DNA of 64,000 bases, taken from the NCBI GenBank assembly GCA_036023115.1, contig JAYKKT010000077.1, positions 62,001-126,000 of the forward strand, written 5' to 3'. Source of the stretch: Brasenia schreberi. Taxonomy: Eukaryota > Streptophyta > Magnoliopsida > Nymphaeales > Cabombaceae. The position numbers and the translations under genes were made by a program. This document shows positions 34,317 through 46,510 of the stretch, piece after piece (position 1 is the first letter of the stretch; every line of letters starts with the position of its first letter). The notes beneath the pieces are model-generated. The model had not been told where the DNA came from and searched no databases. It saw nothing but the letters and a program-made list of their open reading frames with translations.

Positions 34317-35905
34317 TTTAAACATCTAAAAAATTTTCAAGAAAAATATGTTTTAAAATATGTTTTCAAAAGACCAATTTCAAGGAGCATAAGGTAAGAC
34401 ATTGAGTCTTGGTTTTATAAAAAAATTAGAGCTCATATGAAGAACAAAAGCAATATTTTAAAAGGGGGAAAGAAGAAATAAGTAGGAATTTTGAAAGGTT
34501 TTGGCTCGAGATGAAAAAGTAGGCTTCACTAAAAGTTATCCCATAAAGTGGGTCGACCATGGCTGCTATTTCTCCCCTCTTTAGGTATTTCTAACCTTAA
34601 ATGAACTTCATACAAAATTCCTAGGTCACTTACATCCGTTTTTACTCCCAAAAAACCATGTCAAGCTAAAATTAAAAACCTACTTTTATTTGATTTGTCC
34701 ATGAGTTTTATTAAAAGCAAAATTATTTATATTATAAATTAAATATAAGCTGATTTTTAAATTTATTACGTGTATGAATTTTTGAAATTACATGTACATA
34801 TAAATTTATTTAAATCCAAGGCACCAAATGAGATTTTATTTGCAAAAATAATGATTTCAATGTATATGTATATATATGTATAGGGATAGGGATAGTTTTC
34901 ATAAAAATATTACATTCTGGGCATTATTAGACACATAAGCATTTTGGAGAAGCCAAAATTAGTGAAAGACACTTGCCAAGCTCTCCTTTTGCTCTTATCA
35001 CTATCATTTTACTAAAAAGCTCAATATTATAGTTATTTTTAAAAAACAAGGTAAAAAGAGAGTCTTCATTTTAAAACCTTATTATACATTTATGTACATG
35101 GATCAAGCCTTGACTAAATTAAGCTTAAACCTAATTTGAACCTAGCCTAAGTGATCCAAGCCTATCAAACGCACATTTCTCTTAGTCGACCCATGAGGGT
35201 TTTGGAAAATCATTTTGAGTCAAAATTACTTAGTCAAGCATTATATTAAATTCAATTTTGAGCCAACCAAGCCAACCTTAGCCATGGCTCAACTAACTTA
35301 AGTTGAATAAGCTCAATATCAAGTTACAATGGGTCGTTCCACTTTGATGCTTCAATGCCAATAATTATCAAGCTTCATCAAGGTTTCAAGATAAGACAAA
35401 CACTAAAATTGTAATGGAGCCACCTTGAGAAGCCATCCAAACCATGGGAAGCCTCCAAATCATGTGGGAACCAGTCAAGCAAGCCATGCCATCAATTCAA
35501 AATGAAACCCACTTAGCCAAATAAAAGGAAAATTGTTTCAAATCTTTAAATTCCTAATCTTTTTCATTCTATTAGAGATTTTGTAGGGATGAAATATGGT
35601 TGTTTCTTATCTCTAAATGGGTCGATTATTTGGGTCGTTCCGTGATTGTGGCGGGCCCTTCGCTTTCATTGCAGCAATAGTGTATTTTCAGACATTTGTA
35701 ATTTGTGGTCTAATCAAATGATACCTTGCTTCCAACATAGGGCTTGCTAAAATTTCAGGAGTCACTTGGCCTCCCATTGTAATCGATCTCCCACTCATCC
35801 ATGAAGCATCTCTCTCTCATCCAAAAAAAGGCAGCAATACTAAGCAAATGAGCATCCTCTTTCTCAATTTCTTTCTTTCTTCTTCTTGCCCATGTGATGT
35901 GTAGA
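34317..35905 (+). repeat. 5' LTR, first half (direct)
   Basis: Aligns with 43354-44855 from the decayed start TTTAAACATCTAAAAAATTTTC (TGTAAATACCCAAAAATTTTC in the 3' LTR) to CTTGCCCATGTGAT. Shared landmarks include AGACCAATTTCAAG, AGGTCACTTACAYCCGTTTTTAC, GTATATRTATAGGG-like and GCATCTTCTTTCTC-like blocks. The match ends at about 35905 instead of continuing into the second half. Confidence 0.85.
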
Positions 35906-36684
35906 GGGAGAGGAGTAGGTCCACCTATTGAGGCATATTGACTAATTGAGGAAGAGAGAATGAAGCCAGATTTGTTTGTTCCTGATGGGTGTGTGACATG
36001 ACAGTATTGAGTGGGTCAACATCATGAGACCTATGACCTCATCCTAGTTCAATTAAGCTAAGGTCTCTTGTGAAGTAGCAAGGTTAGGGAGGAGTTTAAT
36101 AATGACTAACTCTAAGGTAGCATTACTTACGTTAGATATAGCAGATAGGTCTAACACAATGGGTGCATCATTGGTAAGGTCGGGGGAACTCTAAGGTTAA
36201 TGTATGACCACTCGTAGAACTCACTACTATAGGAAAGGCACAAGTAGATGTTTGAATAGAGGATAAAGAAACCGTATATTCAAGTGGCTCAAGACTAACT
36301 CTAGACCCTAGTGATAGTACCAACAAAGATGGTTGGAGGGATGATGTATCCTAGAATAAGGGAGAAGTGATGTGTCTATGGACACCGAATTTAGGGACAT
36401 ATCCTCAGTGGTGGGAGATGAGAACTCAGTGAGTGGAGACTATGGGTGGGTTCCTACATGAAAAGAGCGTTACCAAGCTTGAAAGGATGGAGTCTAGGAC
36501 TCATGGGTGGACTATTATAGTAATACTCAAGAAATTATGATGTCTCAAGAGAACACTCTATGAGAGAGGGTGACACTAAAAATTCCAATAAATGGGTCAT
36601 ACATGTATTCAGAGGATGGTCTAGAGAGGAGGAAGGGGAACCTACGGTATAATCGAGGAGAGACAAAGATGGTTCTAGAGGAGA

Positions 36685-37442
36685 TCATAAGGTTGGTGAC
36701 AAGGGTACTAAAATTGAACGCTTAGGAGATGGAGAAGGGGAAGGTACTTGGATAGGTGAAGATGAAAGGTGTTTCACTTGGGATGAAAAGAATAAGACAC
36801 TAAAATTTAAGTATTTAAAGAGTTCTAGAGAAGCCAAATATTTCGTGAATGACCAAACAATGTGTCTTGAGCATTTTATAGGTTGAACCTCAAGCGGATG
36901 AGATACTTGAGAGTGAGTGTGATGGAGGATCCTAACTGAGACTTGAACAAGTACTATAGAAGGGATCCTTATTGGTTTGTCCTTGGAAATTTCTTTTGTT
37001 TCTTCTCTTATTCTATCTCCTTTTAGATTATGTGGAGTTTTACTAGATTCCCTCTTTTCTTTCTCAACTTGTTTAAATTGAACTTTCAAAAAAATAGGTT
37101 CAACCTCGTAATCTCTAGGTGTAGTCTTGGAAGTGTGAGTCCTAGAAGTGTTAGGTTTATGCTTTGATTGAGGAAATTTTTTTTTGAAAGAAGTAACATC
37201 ATCAACCAATTCAGGGTCGATTTAAAAGAGTTTGGAAACAAGGACACCACTTTAACTTGGATGGTTTGATAAGGACGTGAAGACATTGCTTGCAGTTCTT
37301 GATAAAAATCACACAAATACCCTAAGCAAATTCTAAGTGCTAACAATGTAAGTGTGATAGAATAAAAAATCCAATATACACCAAATTTTTGTGTAAGTGC
37401 ATGCAAAAAATGATTGTGGAACAAAGTGAATGTGTGCAACAA
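36685..37442 (-). pseudogene. Degenerate gag-side ORFs of the Tat-like element
   Basis: Two overlapping minus-strand open stretches (37442-37086 and 37209-36685) follow the LTR end in the element's own orientation, the expected place for the leader/gag. The second encodes a lysine/serine-rich stretch (SFKKKFPQSKHKPN, EKEKRESSKT) and an SPSPSPKRS tail. No zinc knuckle or recognisable Gag fold is seen, so the assignment rests on position. Confidence 0.4.
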
Positions 37443-37627
37443 GTAAGTGCGTCTTAATCTAGGTGCAACTTGTTTGAGGTATGGAAAAGAAGGATACTAA
37501 TAATCAAATAAAAAAAGCCTTTAGAATTAACCAACAATTTTGAGTATACCTATCACCATACTTACAAAAAGAGAAATAATTGCATGCAAAGTTTAGGCTC
37601 TACGAACCCATCAGCTTATATACAATT

Positions 37628-39133
37628 TTCTTAATTTATTGAAAGTAAATAAAAACTAAGTCAAGAATTGCACACCTCTTATTCACTCTCTTTTTTGTAT
37701 TGCAGGCCATGTTCTTTTCATAATTACCTTCTTACCCTAGTGGGCAAGGATGGACTCTTGCTCTATAAAATTTTTATCTAATAAAAGGAAAAACACCTAC
37801 ACTTGAACTAAAATGTGATTACAAAAATGGTTGAGTCCTAATTGGATTTGGGTTCCAAATAGGACTTGGGTCTTTAATGAATTTGGATATTAATTGGAAT
37901 ATAGGTTCTAAAATTGATATGATATTCTAAGGACAAGGACCTAAAGTGGATATGGATTCTAAATGCCTAATATTAATATGGATCATAAAGGGTATAAGGA
38001 TTCTAATTGGATAAGGATTTTAGTGCAGGTATGAATCTATGAGTCAATTTGGGCTTCTAATTTGGATATGGGTTCTAATTGGGGTTTGGTTTCTAAAGAG
38101 ACATAAATTCTACTAGAATTTTTGTTTCCAGACAAATATGGATTTGTAAATAGATATGAGAGTCTAAATGGATATGGGTCTATAAATGGATATGGATCCT
38201 AAATAGGATATGGGACTTATTATGGATATGGCTAGAATGAACCCTAAGAAAATAATACCAAATTAACAATTATACAATAAATGAGATATGCAACTAATTA
38301 TAAAAGTGTTAAGATGCTGAAGTTCTAAGGTGTAAAAAATCCTAATATATAGAAAGTCCTAATTTACAGAGATAATAAGATGAAAAAAATAAGATTTGCC
38401 TAGATCCTGATATGTAATGTGCACAAATTTTAAATATTTTATAAAATCAAATTTGCATAAAATTTAAAGAAAACCAATGCAAGGGCTAAGGGATTTAATG
38501 GATGCTCAGAACCTAATGAATGGCAATCAAGATGTATAGATTTGATGTGGATGATATGACATGCTATGAAAAATGAATGCTACTAATGTATGACAATAAT
38601 GCAAAAGAATTAGATAGGGTGGTTGATGGATGCTATGTGTGTTTATGATGACCAAATGATGCATAAATCAAAAAATAAAATTGTAAGAAAAATCAAAATC
38701 TTTTAAGAACCCTAAGAGATAAGAGCCTAATTAATGATGACTAAGAAACATGGATTTAAAGTGACTAATATGGATGAAAAATAATGGTATATATGAATTA
38801 ATGAATGCCTAATTTGATTAACTCTAAGGAAAATGTGAAAATGGGATGCAATTTGTTGGGGGTCAACTAGGACTTAGTGGGATATGCTCAGCTATGGTTA
38901 TTGGTTAAGTGAGTTAAGAAACTAAATGGGTGATGGTACCTAATAAAATTAAGATCTAAGGCTACAAGAATTTACAACTAAGATGAATAAAATTGAAAGG
39001 AACTAGTTATACAACCGAAGAAAAGGGAATGATATATGAAGGGATTTTATTAGTAGTCAATCCTCCCTTTTGATTGATTTCTCATGTTCTTGGAGCTCCT
39101 TTGGAATTTCATGACCTTGGCTAGATGGTGAAG
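37628..39133 (-). repeat. 5' LTR, second half (inverted)
   Basis: Its reverse complement aligns with 44868-46510: CACCATCTRGCCAAGGTCAYGAAATTCCAAAG, GAACATGAGRAATCAATCAAAAG, TTAGATCTTAATTTTATTA, CATATCCCAYTAAGTCCTAGT and finally GAATAAGAGGTG and TTTCAATAAA. 37800-38240 holds a degenerate run of ~20-bp units of the GGTTCTAATTGGATATGG type, mirrored at about 45900-46290 in the 3' LTR. Confidence 0.88.
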
Positions 39134-39150
39134 GATTTAGACAAATTTCC

Positions 39151-40590
39151 TTGATGAGCTTACTTTGGACCACACAAGCTTACTTTGGACCACACATTGA
39201 CCGTACTTTCAAATATCTACTTCATATTATTTTAAAGAATACCATCTTATATCCATACAAATTAGCGGTAAAATTCAAGTCAAGATCCAATAATATCATG
39301 GATAATATTTATTTAAATATGAGATGTTTGTTAGGTCTCACAAATCTCAACATAAATGGATAAGTAGAGTAATGTAATCAAGCGAAAATCATCCACTAAA
39401 ATTTTATTATAGGTAGAGACAGATGTACAAGAATATCATACATCGACATAAACAACTAGATGAGTTTAAAAAATGATATAGGAATAGATGTGAAACAGCG
39501 ACAAGGGTATCTTAACGAAAGGGTAAAATTAATAGTATATTATATCAAAAATTCATAAAAGCCTAGCTACTATAACAATTGTATTGAAGTAGTCAATACA
39601 AGGAGTAGACAATCATATAGGAGTAAAAACTAATATATATCTAAGGATGACTAAAGACACATGTGACAATGAAACTATAGATTAGAAAGAAATGCATAAG
39701 ACACATGGATAGGAGATGATGTATAATTCTAGACATAAACACATGCAATAAAATATTGATTGATAATAAGGTAGATGCATGAATATGACAAGACGCGTAT
39801 GAGAAAAGATGCAAATATATAAACATAAGAAGATGAGAAAATGCTTAAACAAGAAAAGACAAATGCATGAAGATCAAAAGATGCAAAATACATTAAAATG
39901 AGAGGAAATGCATTAACATGGAAAGATAAGAGGAAATACATGAACATGAGAAGATGAATGAACACGAAGGAAGTGTGTGAACAAGAAAAAATACATATAG
40001 GGAAAGAAAAATGTATGAGAAAGAGAAGATACAAACACATAAATAGGAAAAGATTCTAATGTATGAACATGAAGATGAATCCTATGAGCTTTGCTCCTAC
40101 TAGATTAGAGGGTTTTTCTTGATACTCTAAGTTTTGACAAAATTCAGGAGGGTGACTCTAATGTTATCCTAAACAACCTAGGAACTCTATAGATTAGATG
40201 TTTTTAGATTTTTAAATAATTAGATATAAGACTAGGTAAGATGAGACAATGCATCTGGTGGCGTCTAGAAGAAAGGTCACGACTAACGTGGGTCAACAGG
40301 ACTGAGAGCATCAGGAGTGCATCTCTAAGGGACATGGTCTATAAATGTATACCCCAGTCTAAGAGAGTGATAGTCAAGATAGCTAGGGACCCATGGCACA
40401 AAAGTTTGAGGATCGGGTGTTCCCAACAACCAAGTGGAAGAATGAGAGAGCAACAAGTATGCAGATATAATGGAGTCTAATGGACTTTGAAAATAGGAGA
40501 CCTAACTAAACAAGGTAATTGGGAGAGGGCTCAGAGCCCCAACGTCATCCTTAAACTCTAGCTTTGATATTCTCACATGACTACTATGCT
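39151..40590. other. Internal region with purine-rich degenerate minisatellite
   Basis: 39157-39196 is a perfect 20-bp tandem pair. About 39650-40080 is A/G-rich on the plus strand and consists of irregular variants of a unit like GAACATGAGAAGATGAAT, ATGCATAAGACACATGG and AAGAAAAGATGCAAA; the minus-strand ORFs over it are low complexity. No protein domain is seen. Confidence 0.5.
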
Positions 40591-40915
40591 TATCTCTTTG
40601 TGCTTTGGGTTTGATTTTGAAAATGTAGTCTTTAATTTGTTTTGAACTATTTCAAATTAAATCCTTTTTGGTAAACCATTTTCGATTGATTTTCAATCTT
40701 ATAAAAGTCTAGAAAATCATCAATATTTGTATTTTGGTAATACCATCTTGGTTTTCAAAATACTGGAATAGTTTATCTTTGGGATATCTGAGCCTATAGA
40801 CTCATTAGTATCTCCTTACCTCCTTATTGGATATTGTGGTGTTTGTACTTAATGTAATAGATTTTTAAGTATTTCTTCCATATTTTTGCTCCATTGATAT
40901 ATACATGCTTTTACT

Positions 40916-42190
40916 ACACCTTGGGGCACATACTGCTACACGATTATGCCTTTTGGTTTGAAAAATGCAGGTGTCACATACCAAAGAGTCATAACTACTA
41001 TTTTTCATGATCAAATCCATGAGCTATTGGAAGTATATATGGATGATCTTTTGGGAAAATAAAAAATCCGATACACACATATATAATCTTTGCAAAAAGC
41101 TTTTGAAAGACTTAGGCTTTATAAAGTGAAACTAAACCCTCAAAAATATGTTTTTGGAGTAGAATCGAGAAAACTCATAGGGTTCATCATTAGCCAAAGG
41201 GGCATAGAGGTCGACCCAGTGTCGAGTCATCATAGACATGCCTCCACCCTCCAATTTGACCCAAATCTGAAGCCTCCAAGATCGATTTCAAGCGATTAGG
41301 AGATTCATCTCCAACATAACAACAAGATGCGAATCTTTCAATAGGCTTTTGAGAAAAAAGGTTAAATTTGATTGGGATTCGGATTGCCAAAAAGCTTTTG
41401 AAAAATTGAAAACTTATTTGGTAGATCCTCAAATTTTAAAACCTCCAAAACTCGGAAAACCTTTATTGCTTTATATTTCTATCCATACGAATGCATTGAG
41501 TGCTTTGCTTGCTCAATGTAAGGATGATAGTCTTAAGGAGTATGCTATTTACTACATTTCAAAAACTCTATTAACATATGAAAAAAATTATCAAGCCATG
41601 GAGAAAACGTGCTTAGCCTTGGTGTGGGCTTGCCAAAAGTTTAGACATTATTTTCTAGATCATGAAATTTGGATAGTGTCTAAACTTGACCCTATCAAGC
41701 ACCTTTTTGAAAAACCTATCCTAACAAATAGGCTAGGTAAATGACAGCTCCTCCTAATGGAGTATGATTTGAAATTCTATCGCCAAAACTCCATTAAGGG
41801 ACAAGCCCTAACCGAACATGTGGCTGAGTTATCCCTTGAAGATACATATCCCATACTTGATGAAATGCCCGATGAATGCATTTTGATAAATGAATTAGAA
41901 AACCATGTTTTATCAATTTGTTATAATGAAGATCAAGTATGGAAAATGTGTTTTGATGGGGCAAAGAACCAACAAGGGGCAGGCGTAGGGATCATTCTCA
42001 TATCCGCCGAGAAGGGAGAGATTCCAATGGCATTCCGACTAGATTTTTCTTGTTCAAATAATATGGTTAAATATGAGGCACCCATACAAGGCCTAAAAAT
42101 TTTGAAAAATCTAGGGGCATCATACATTGAAGTCTTTGGAGATTCTATGCTTGATATTTCGCTATATGATATTTCCTCTCCACATAGTTC
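40916..42190 (+). pseudogene. Tat/Ogre pol relic: RT, RNase H and second RNase H
   Basis: In plus frames: RT from 40916 (TPWGTYCYTIMPFGLKNAG) through the catalytic EVYMDDLL and LNPQKYVFGVESRKLIGFII (to about 41210); RNase H (41349-41744) with LLLYISIHTNALSALLAQ and YEKNYQAMEKTCLALVWA; then after an in-frame stop replacing the Trp of the usual KWQLLLxEYD, a second RNase H (41757-42190) with CFDGAKNQQGAGVGII, YEAPIQGLKILKNLGA and FGDSML, keeping the Asp/Glu/Asp pattern. Dual RNase H is the signature of the Tat/Ogre lineage. Stops and frameshifts make it inactive. RT N-terminal parts and integrase are not found. Confidence 0.85.
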
Positions 42191-43353
42191 CCTTCGATTT
42201 ATTTTCTTTATTCTTCTTAGATTAGGCTAATCATTGGTTTTATACTTTCTCTTATTATAAGCTTTAAAATTCGTAGTTTGCTTTATTCAAACATTATTTT
42301 GTAAGATACCTTCACTTGATCTTGCTCTAGGTTTTTTTGTGTTTTGCACGGGTTTTAGAAGAGGCAGCACCTACATGGATCAATCCCACCATGTTTAGTC
42401 TCATCACAAAACAACATGTAGGAGAGTTGCCATCTCTATTGTATGTCATCCCACCGAGCAACACACTCCCCTCCCTTCTACTATACATCAAGATAATTTT
42501 GTAATGGTTATCTCATTGGGCCTGCACCAATTTCTCACTTCGGATGTATTAAATTTATTGAATATTTTCTTATGATCTATTATTGAGAATGAGTTCTATT
42601 TGTATAACCTGTATGATATCTTGATGACATTTCAGAAGGGACTCAAGTGATCTAAAGGTGTGCCTTGAGGACACTTCAGAAGGAACTCAAGGACCCCATT
42701 AGAGACTATAGCTCATGGAATTTTGATTGGAAGAAGGATTCCCTAAAGATCTTGTGTGCTCCTACACTTCAAAAATTCAAAATTCAGGTATCATTTTCAT
42801 ATTCTTTTGGAATTGGTTCCTTTTAAAATCAATTTTATGAAAAACAAGTTTGTTCCAGAAAGAAACTTTTCAACCCCAAGAAAAGTTTTTAAAATATTTT
42901 AAACATATCTTTCTACTCTTCATTTTCCAAGGAAAAGGCTTTCAAAGCAATCTTACTAATTTTACTTTGGAAGAAAATTTTCCCGTATGTCAACCCAAAA
43001 ATCATTTTATGAAAATTGATTATCTTTCTCATAAAAAATCAGAATCTCATCTTTGTCTTGCATTCCATGAGTATGCGTGGTTCGTGGAACGTCCCATGAC
43101 AAGATAGCTCTTTATATTGGTCAGGCCCTAATTCAACCCCATGATATTTCTAAAAGCCTTGATCATGCCCTAATTGGACCACATGATATTATCCACACAC
43201 ACAAAAATCTCCTTTAACACCATGTTTTATAAAGAGATTCCAAGTTTTCCAAGAAAACATTTTCTGCCAAAATCTTAAACACAAGTAAACTTTTGGTGTT
43301 TACTTCTTTTTCATCAACCAAGTTGATCTTGATAGATACTAAAGAGGGGTATC
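42191..43353 (+). other. 3' untranslated region of the Tat-like element
   Basis: Colinear with about 61600-62272 in the second family member, for example GGGACTYAAGTSATCTA..GTGTGCCTT, TTATGAAAATTG and the final CATCAACCAAG. The last bases before the 3' LTR are ACTAAAGAGGGGTATC, a polypurine tract. No integrase signature is visible in the gap. Confidence 0.65.
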
Positions 43354-46300
43354 TGTAAATACCCAAAAATTTTCTAAGAATATATGCTTTTAAAAATTAT
43401 TTCTAAAAGACCAATTTCAAGATTCATAGGATAAGACTCTAAATATTAGTTTTATAAAAAAATAGAGCTCACATGAAGAAGAAATGCAATATTTTGTAAG
43501 AAAGAAAGAAGAAACAAGGAGAAATTTTGAAACCTTCTGGCTCTAGATGACAAAGCAGGCTTCTCCATAAGGTATTCCTATTATTGGGTCGACTATGACT
43601 AGTATTTCACCCTTTAATATGTGTTTCTAACTTTAAATGAACTTTATTTAAAATTCTTAGGTCACTTACACCCGTTTTTACCCCGAAAAAGTCATATCAA
43701 GCTAAAATTAAAAACTTGCTTTTGTTTTATTTGTTCATGAGATTTTTTTAAAAGAAATTTAGTTATATTAGATATTAAATACAAGCTGTTTTTTATATTA
43801 TTATGCATAAGAATTTTAGAACTTATATGCACATATAAGTTTATGCACTTCCAGGGTACTAAATGAGGTTTTATTTGCAAAAATAATGATCAGCATATAT
43901 GTATACGTATAAGGGGATAGTTGTATTTTTGGACACATAAGTGTATGGGAGAAACCAAGGTAAAAGTGATGATCAGTGTCATACTCTCCTTTTGTTCTTA
44001 TCACTATTATTTTGCTAAAAAACTCAATATTTATATGTATTTTCAAAAAACAGGGTCAAATGAGAGCCTTTATTTAAAAACTCAATCCTTGACTAAAACT
44101 CAATATTTATATTATTCTTTTATGTACATAGCTCAATCCTTGACTAAATTAAGCTTAAGACTCATTTGAACCTAACCTAAGTGACTGAATCCTATCGAAC
44201 CTACATTTGTTCTGGTTGACCCATGCTAGGGTTTTGAAATTTCATTTTGAGTCAAAATTACTTAATCAAGCGTTATATTAAAATTCAACTTTGAGCCAAA
44301 TTAGACATCACTCAACTCACATCATTTAAATTAGCATCACTTCAAGCCACAATGGGTTGTTTCACTTTGATACTTCAATACCAACAATTATCAAGGTTTC
44401 AACAAAAGACAAATACTAAAATAGTATTAGAGCCACCCTAAGAAGCCATTCAAGAGTAAGGGCAAGCCTCCAAGCCAAAGTGAGCCACCCAAAGAGCCTC
44501 CAAGCCGCATGGGAGTCAGCCATGCCATCAAGCCAAAATGAAACCTACTTAGCTATATTAAAGGAAAATTATTTAAAATCCTTAAAGTACTATTTTTTTT
44601 ATATCGTTAGAGATTTTGTAGGGATTAAATCTGGTTGTTTCTTATCTTTAAAGGAATTGAATCCCTCTATGAATAGGTCCCTTGGCCACCCATTGGAGTC
44701 AATCTCTCACTCATCCACGAAGCAAAAATCTATTATATTCATCCCTCTCATCCATGAAGTGTGTCTCTCTCATCCAAAGCATGGCAGCAATGCTAAGCAA
44801 AGGAGCATCTTCTTTCTCGATTCCCTTCTTTCTTCTTGCCCATGTGATATATGTGTACGTTACCTAAGACACCATCTGGCCAAGGTCACGAAATTCCAAA
44901 GGTGCTCCAAGAACATGAGGAATCAATCAAAAGAGAGGATTGGCTATTCATAAATGCCATTCATATATCATTTTCTTTTCTTCGGTTAGTATAATTAGTT
45001 CCTTTCGATTTTATTCACCATATTTTTAAATTCCTACAACCTTAGATCTTAATTTTATTAGCCACCATGACAGATTTAGTTTCTCAACTCACTTAACTGA
45101 TCACCATAGCCGAGCATATCCCATTAAGTCCTAGTCGACCCCCAACAAATTTACCTTTTCACATTTTCCTTAGAGTTAATCATATTAGGCCTTCATTAAT
45201 CATATTAGGCCTTCATTAATTCATATATACCATTCTTTAACATCCATATTAGTCACTTTAAATCCATGTTTCTTAGTCATCCTAATTAGGCTCTTATGTC
45301 TTACGATTCTTAATAGATTTTGATTTTCTTACAAATTTAATTTCTGATTTATGCATCATTAGATCATCATATACACACATAGCATCAACCAACCATCCTA
45401 TCTAATTTTTTTGCATTATTGTCATACCTTAGTAGCATTCATTTTTTATAGCATATCATATCAACCACATGAAATCCATACATCTTGATTTCCGTTAAAT
45501 TAGTTTCTAAGCGTCCATTAAATCCCTTAGCCCTTGCATCAATCCCTTTTAAATTATCTTGCATCTTTATTCTTTAGTTTTGTTCCTACATAGATAGTTT
45601 AATTCTTATTTAGGTTAGAATTATTTTACACATTAGATTTAATTCACACATGTTTAAGATCTTATTCTTGCATACCCTTACATAGGTTTTCTTTAAATTT
45701 CGTGCACATTTGATTTTATAAAAATATTTAAAATTCGTACACAATAATATCAAGATCTCTATAAATTATGATTTTTGGTATCTTAAGATCTCTGTAAATC
45801 AAGATTTTCTGCATATTAACATTTTTATAATTAGTTATGTATCTCATTTATTATATAATTATTAATTAGGACACTATGTTCTTAGGGTTGATTATAGCCA
45901 TATCCATATTAAGTGACATATACCATTTAGGATCCTTATCTGTTTGGAAACCAAAGTCCATATTAGAACCCATGTCCATTTAGAAACCAAAATCCATATT
46001 AGAGCCCATGTCCATTTAAAAACCGAACCCAAATTAGAACCCATATCCCTATTAGATCCATATCCAAATTAGAAGCCCAAATCGACCTATAGATTCATAC
46101 CCGCATTAGAATCATTATCCAATTAGAACCCTTATACTCATTTAGGATCCATATCCATATTAGGTCCCATATTCCATTTAGAATCCATATCCACTTTAGG
46201 TCCTTGTCCCAATTAGAATACCATATCCATTTTAAAACCTACATCTCAATTAATAACCATATTCATTTAGAGACCCAAAACCAATAGGAATAGGAACTCC

Positions 46301-46510
46301 TTTTGTGTTCACATTTTAATTCAAGTGTGGAGATATTTTTTCTTTTATTAGTGAGAAATTTTGTAGCTTAAAAGTTGACCCTTGTCCAACAGGAAAAGAA
46401 GGCAATTGTGAAAAGAATTTGGACATGAACCATAATGCAAAAAGGAGAGTGAATAAGAGGTGAGTCACTCTTAACTTAATTTTTACTTACTTTCAATAAA
46501 ATAAGAAGAT
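43354..46510 (+). repeat. 3' LTR of the Tat-like element
   Basis: Starts TGTAAATACCC directly after the polypurine tract and ends near TTTCAATAAAATAAG, where similarity to the inverted 5' half stops. At about 3.15 kb it is long, as is usual for Tat/Ogre elements. It contains a 23-bp tandem pair (CATATTAGGCCTTCATTAAT) near 45180-45225 and the degenerate ATCCATATTAGAACCC repeat run at 45900-46290. ORFs such as 44480-44953 are incidental. Confidence 0.82.

Larger units (their letters stand above)
35906..39150 (-). other. Proposed inverted segment (second LTR half and gag side)
   Basis: Everything recognisable here reads on the minus strand, opposite to the flanking LTR half and to pol: first the LTR second half (39133-37628), then gag-side open frames (37442-36685). 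The 3' LTR is contiguous at the equivalent point (44855/44868), so the simplest explanation is one inversion with breakpoints near 35905 and 39135-39150. A perfect 20-bp tandem repeat (39157-39196) sits at the right breakpoint. Confidence 0.7.
34317..46510 (+). mobile_element. Degenerate Tat/Ogre-type Ty3/gypsy retrotransposon, internally rearranged
   Basis: The 3' LTR (43354-46510) is preceded by a polypurine tract. Pol remnants on the plus strand include RT, RNase H and a second RNase H, the arrangement characteristic of the Tat/Ogre lineage. The 5' LTR is represented in two pieces, 34317-35905 (direct) and 37628-39133 (inverted). The element has accumulated many stops, and no integrase was found between the second RNase H and the polypurine tract. 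LTR pairs differ by many substitutions, so insertion was old. Confidence 0.8.
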
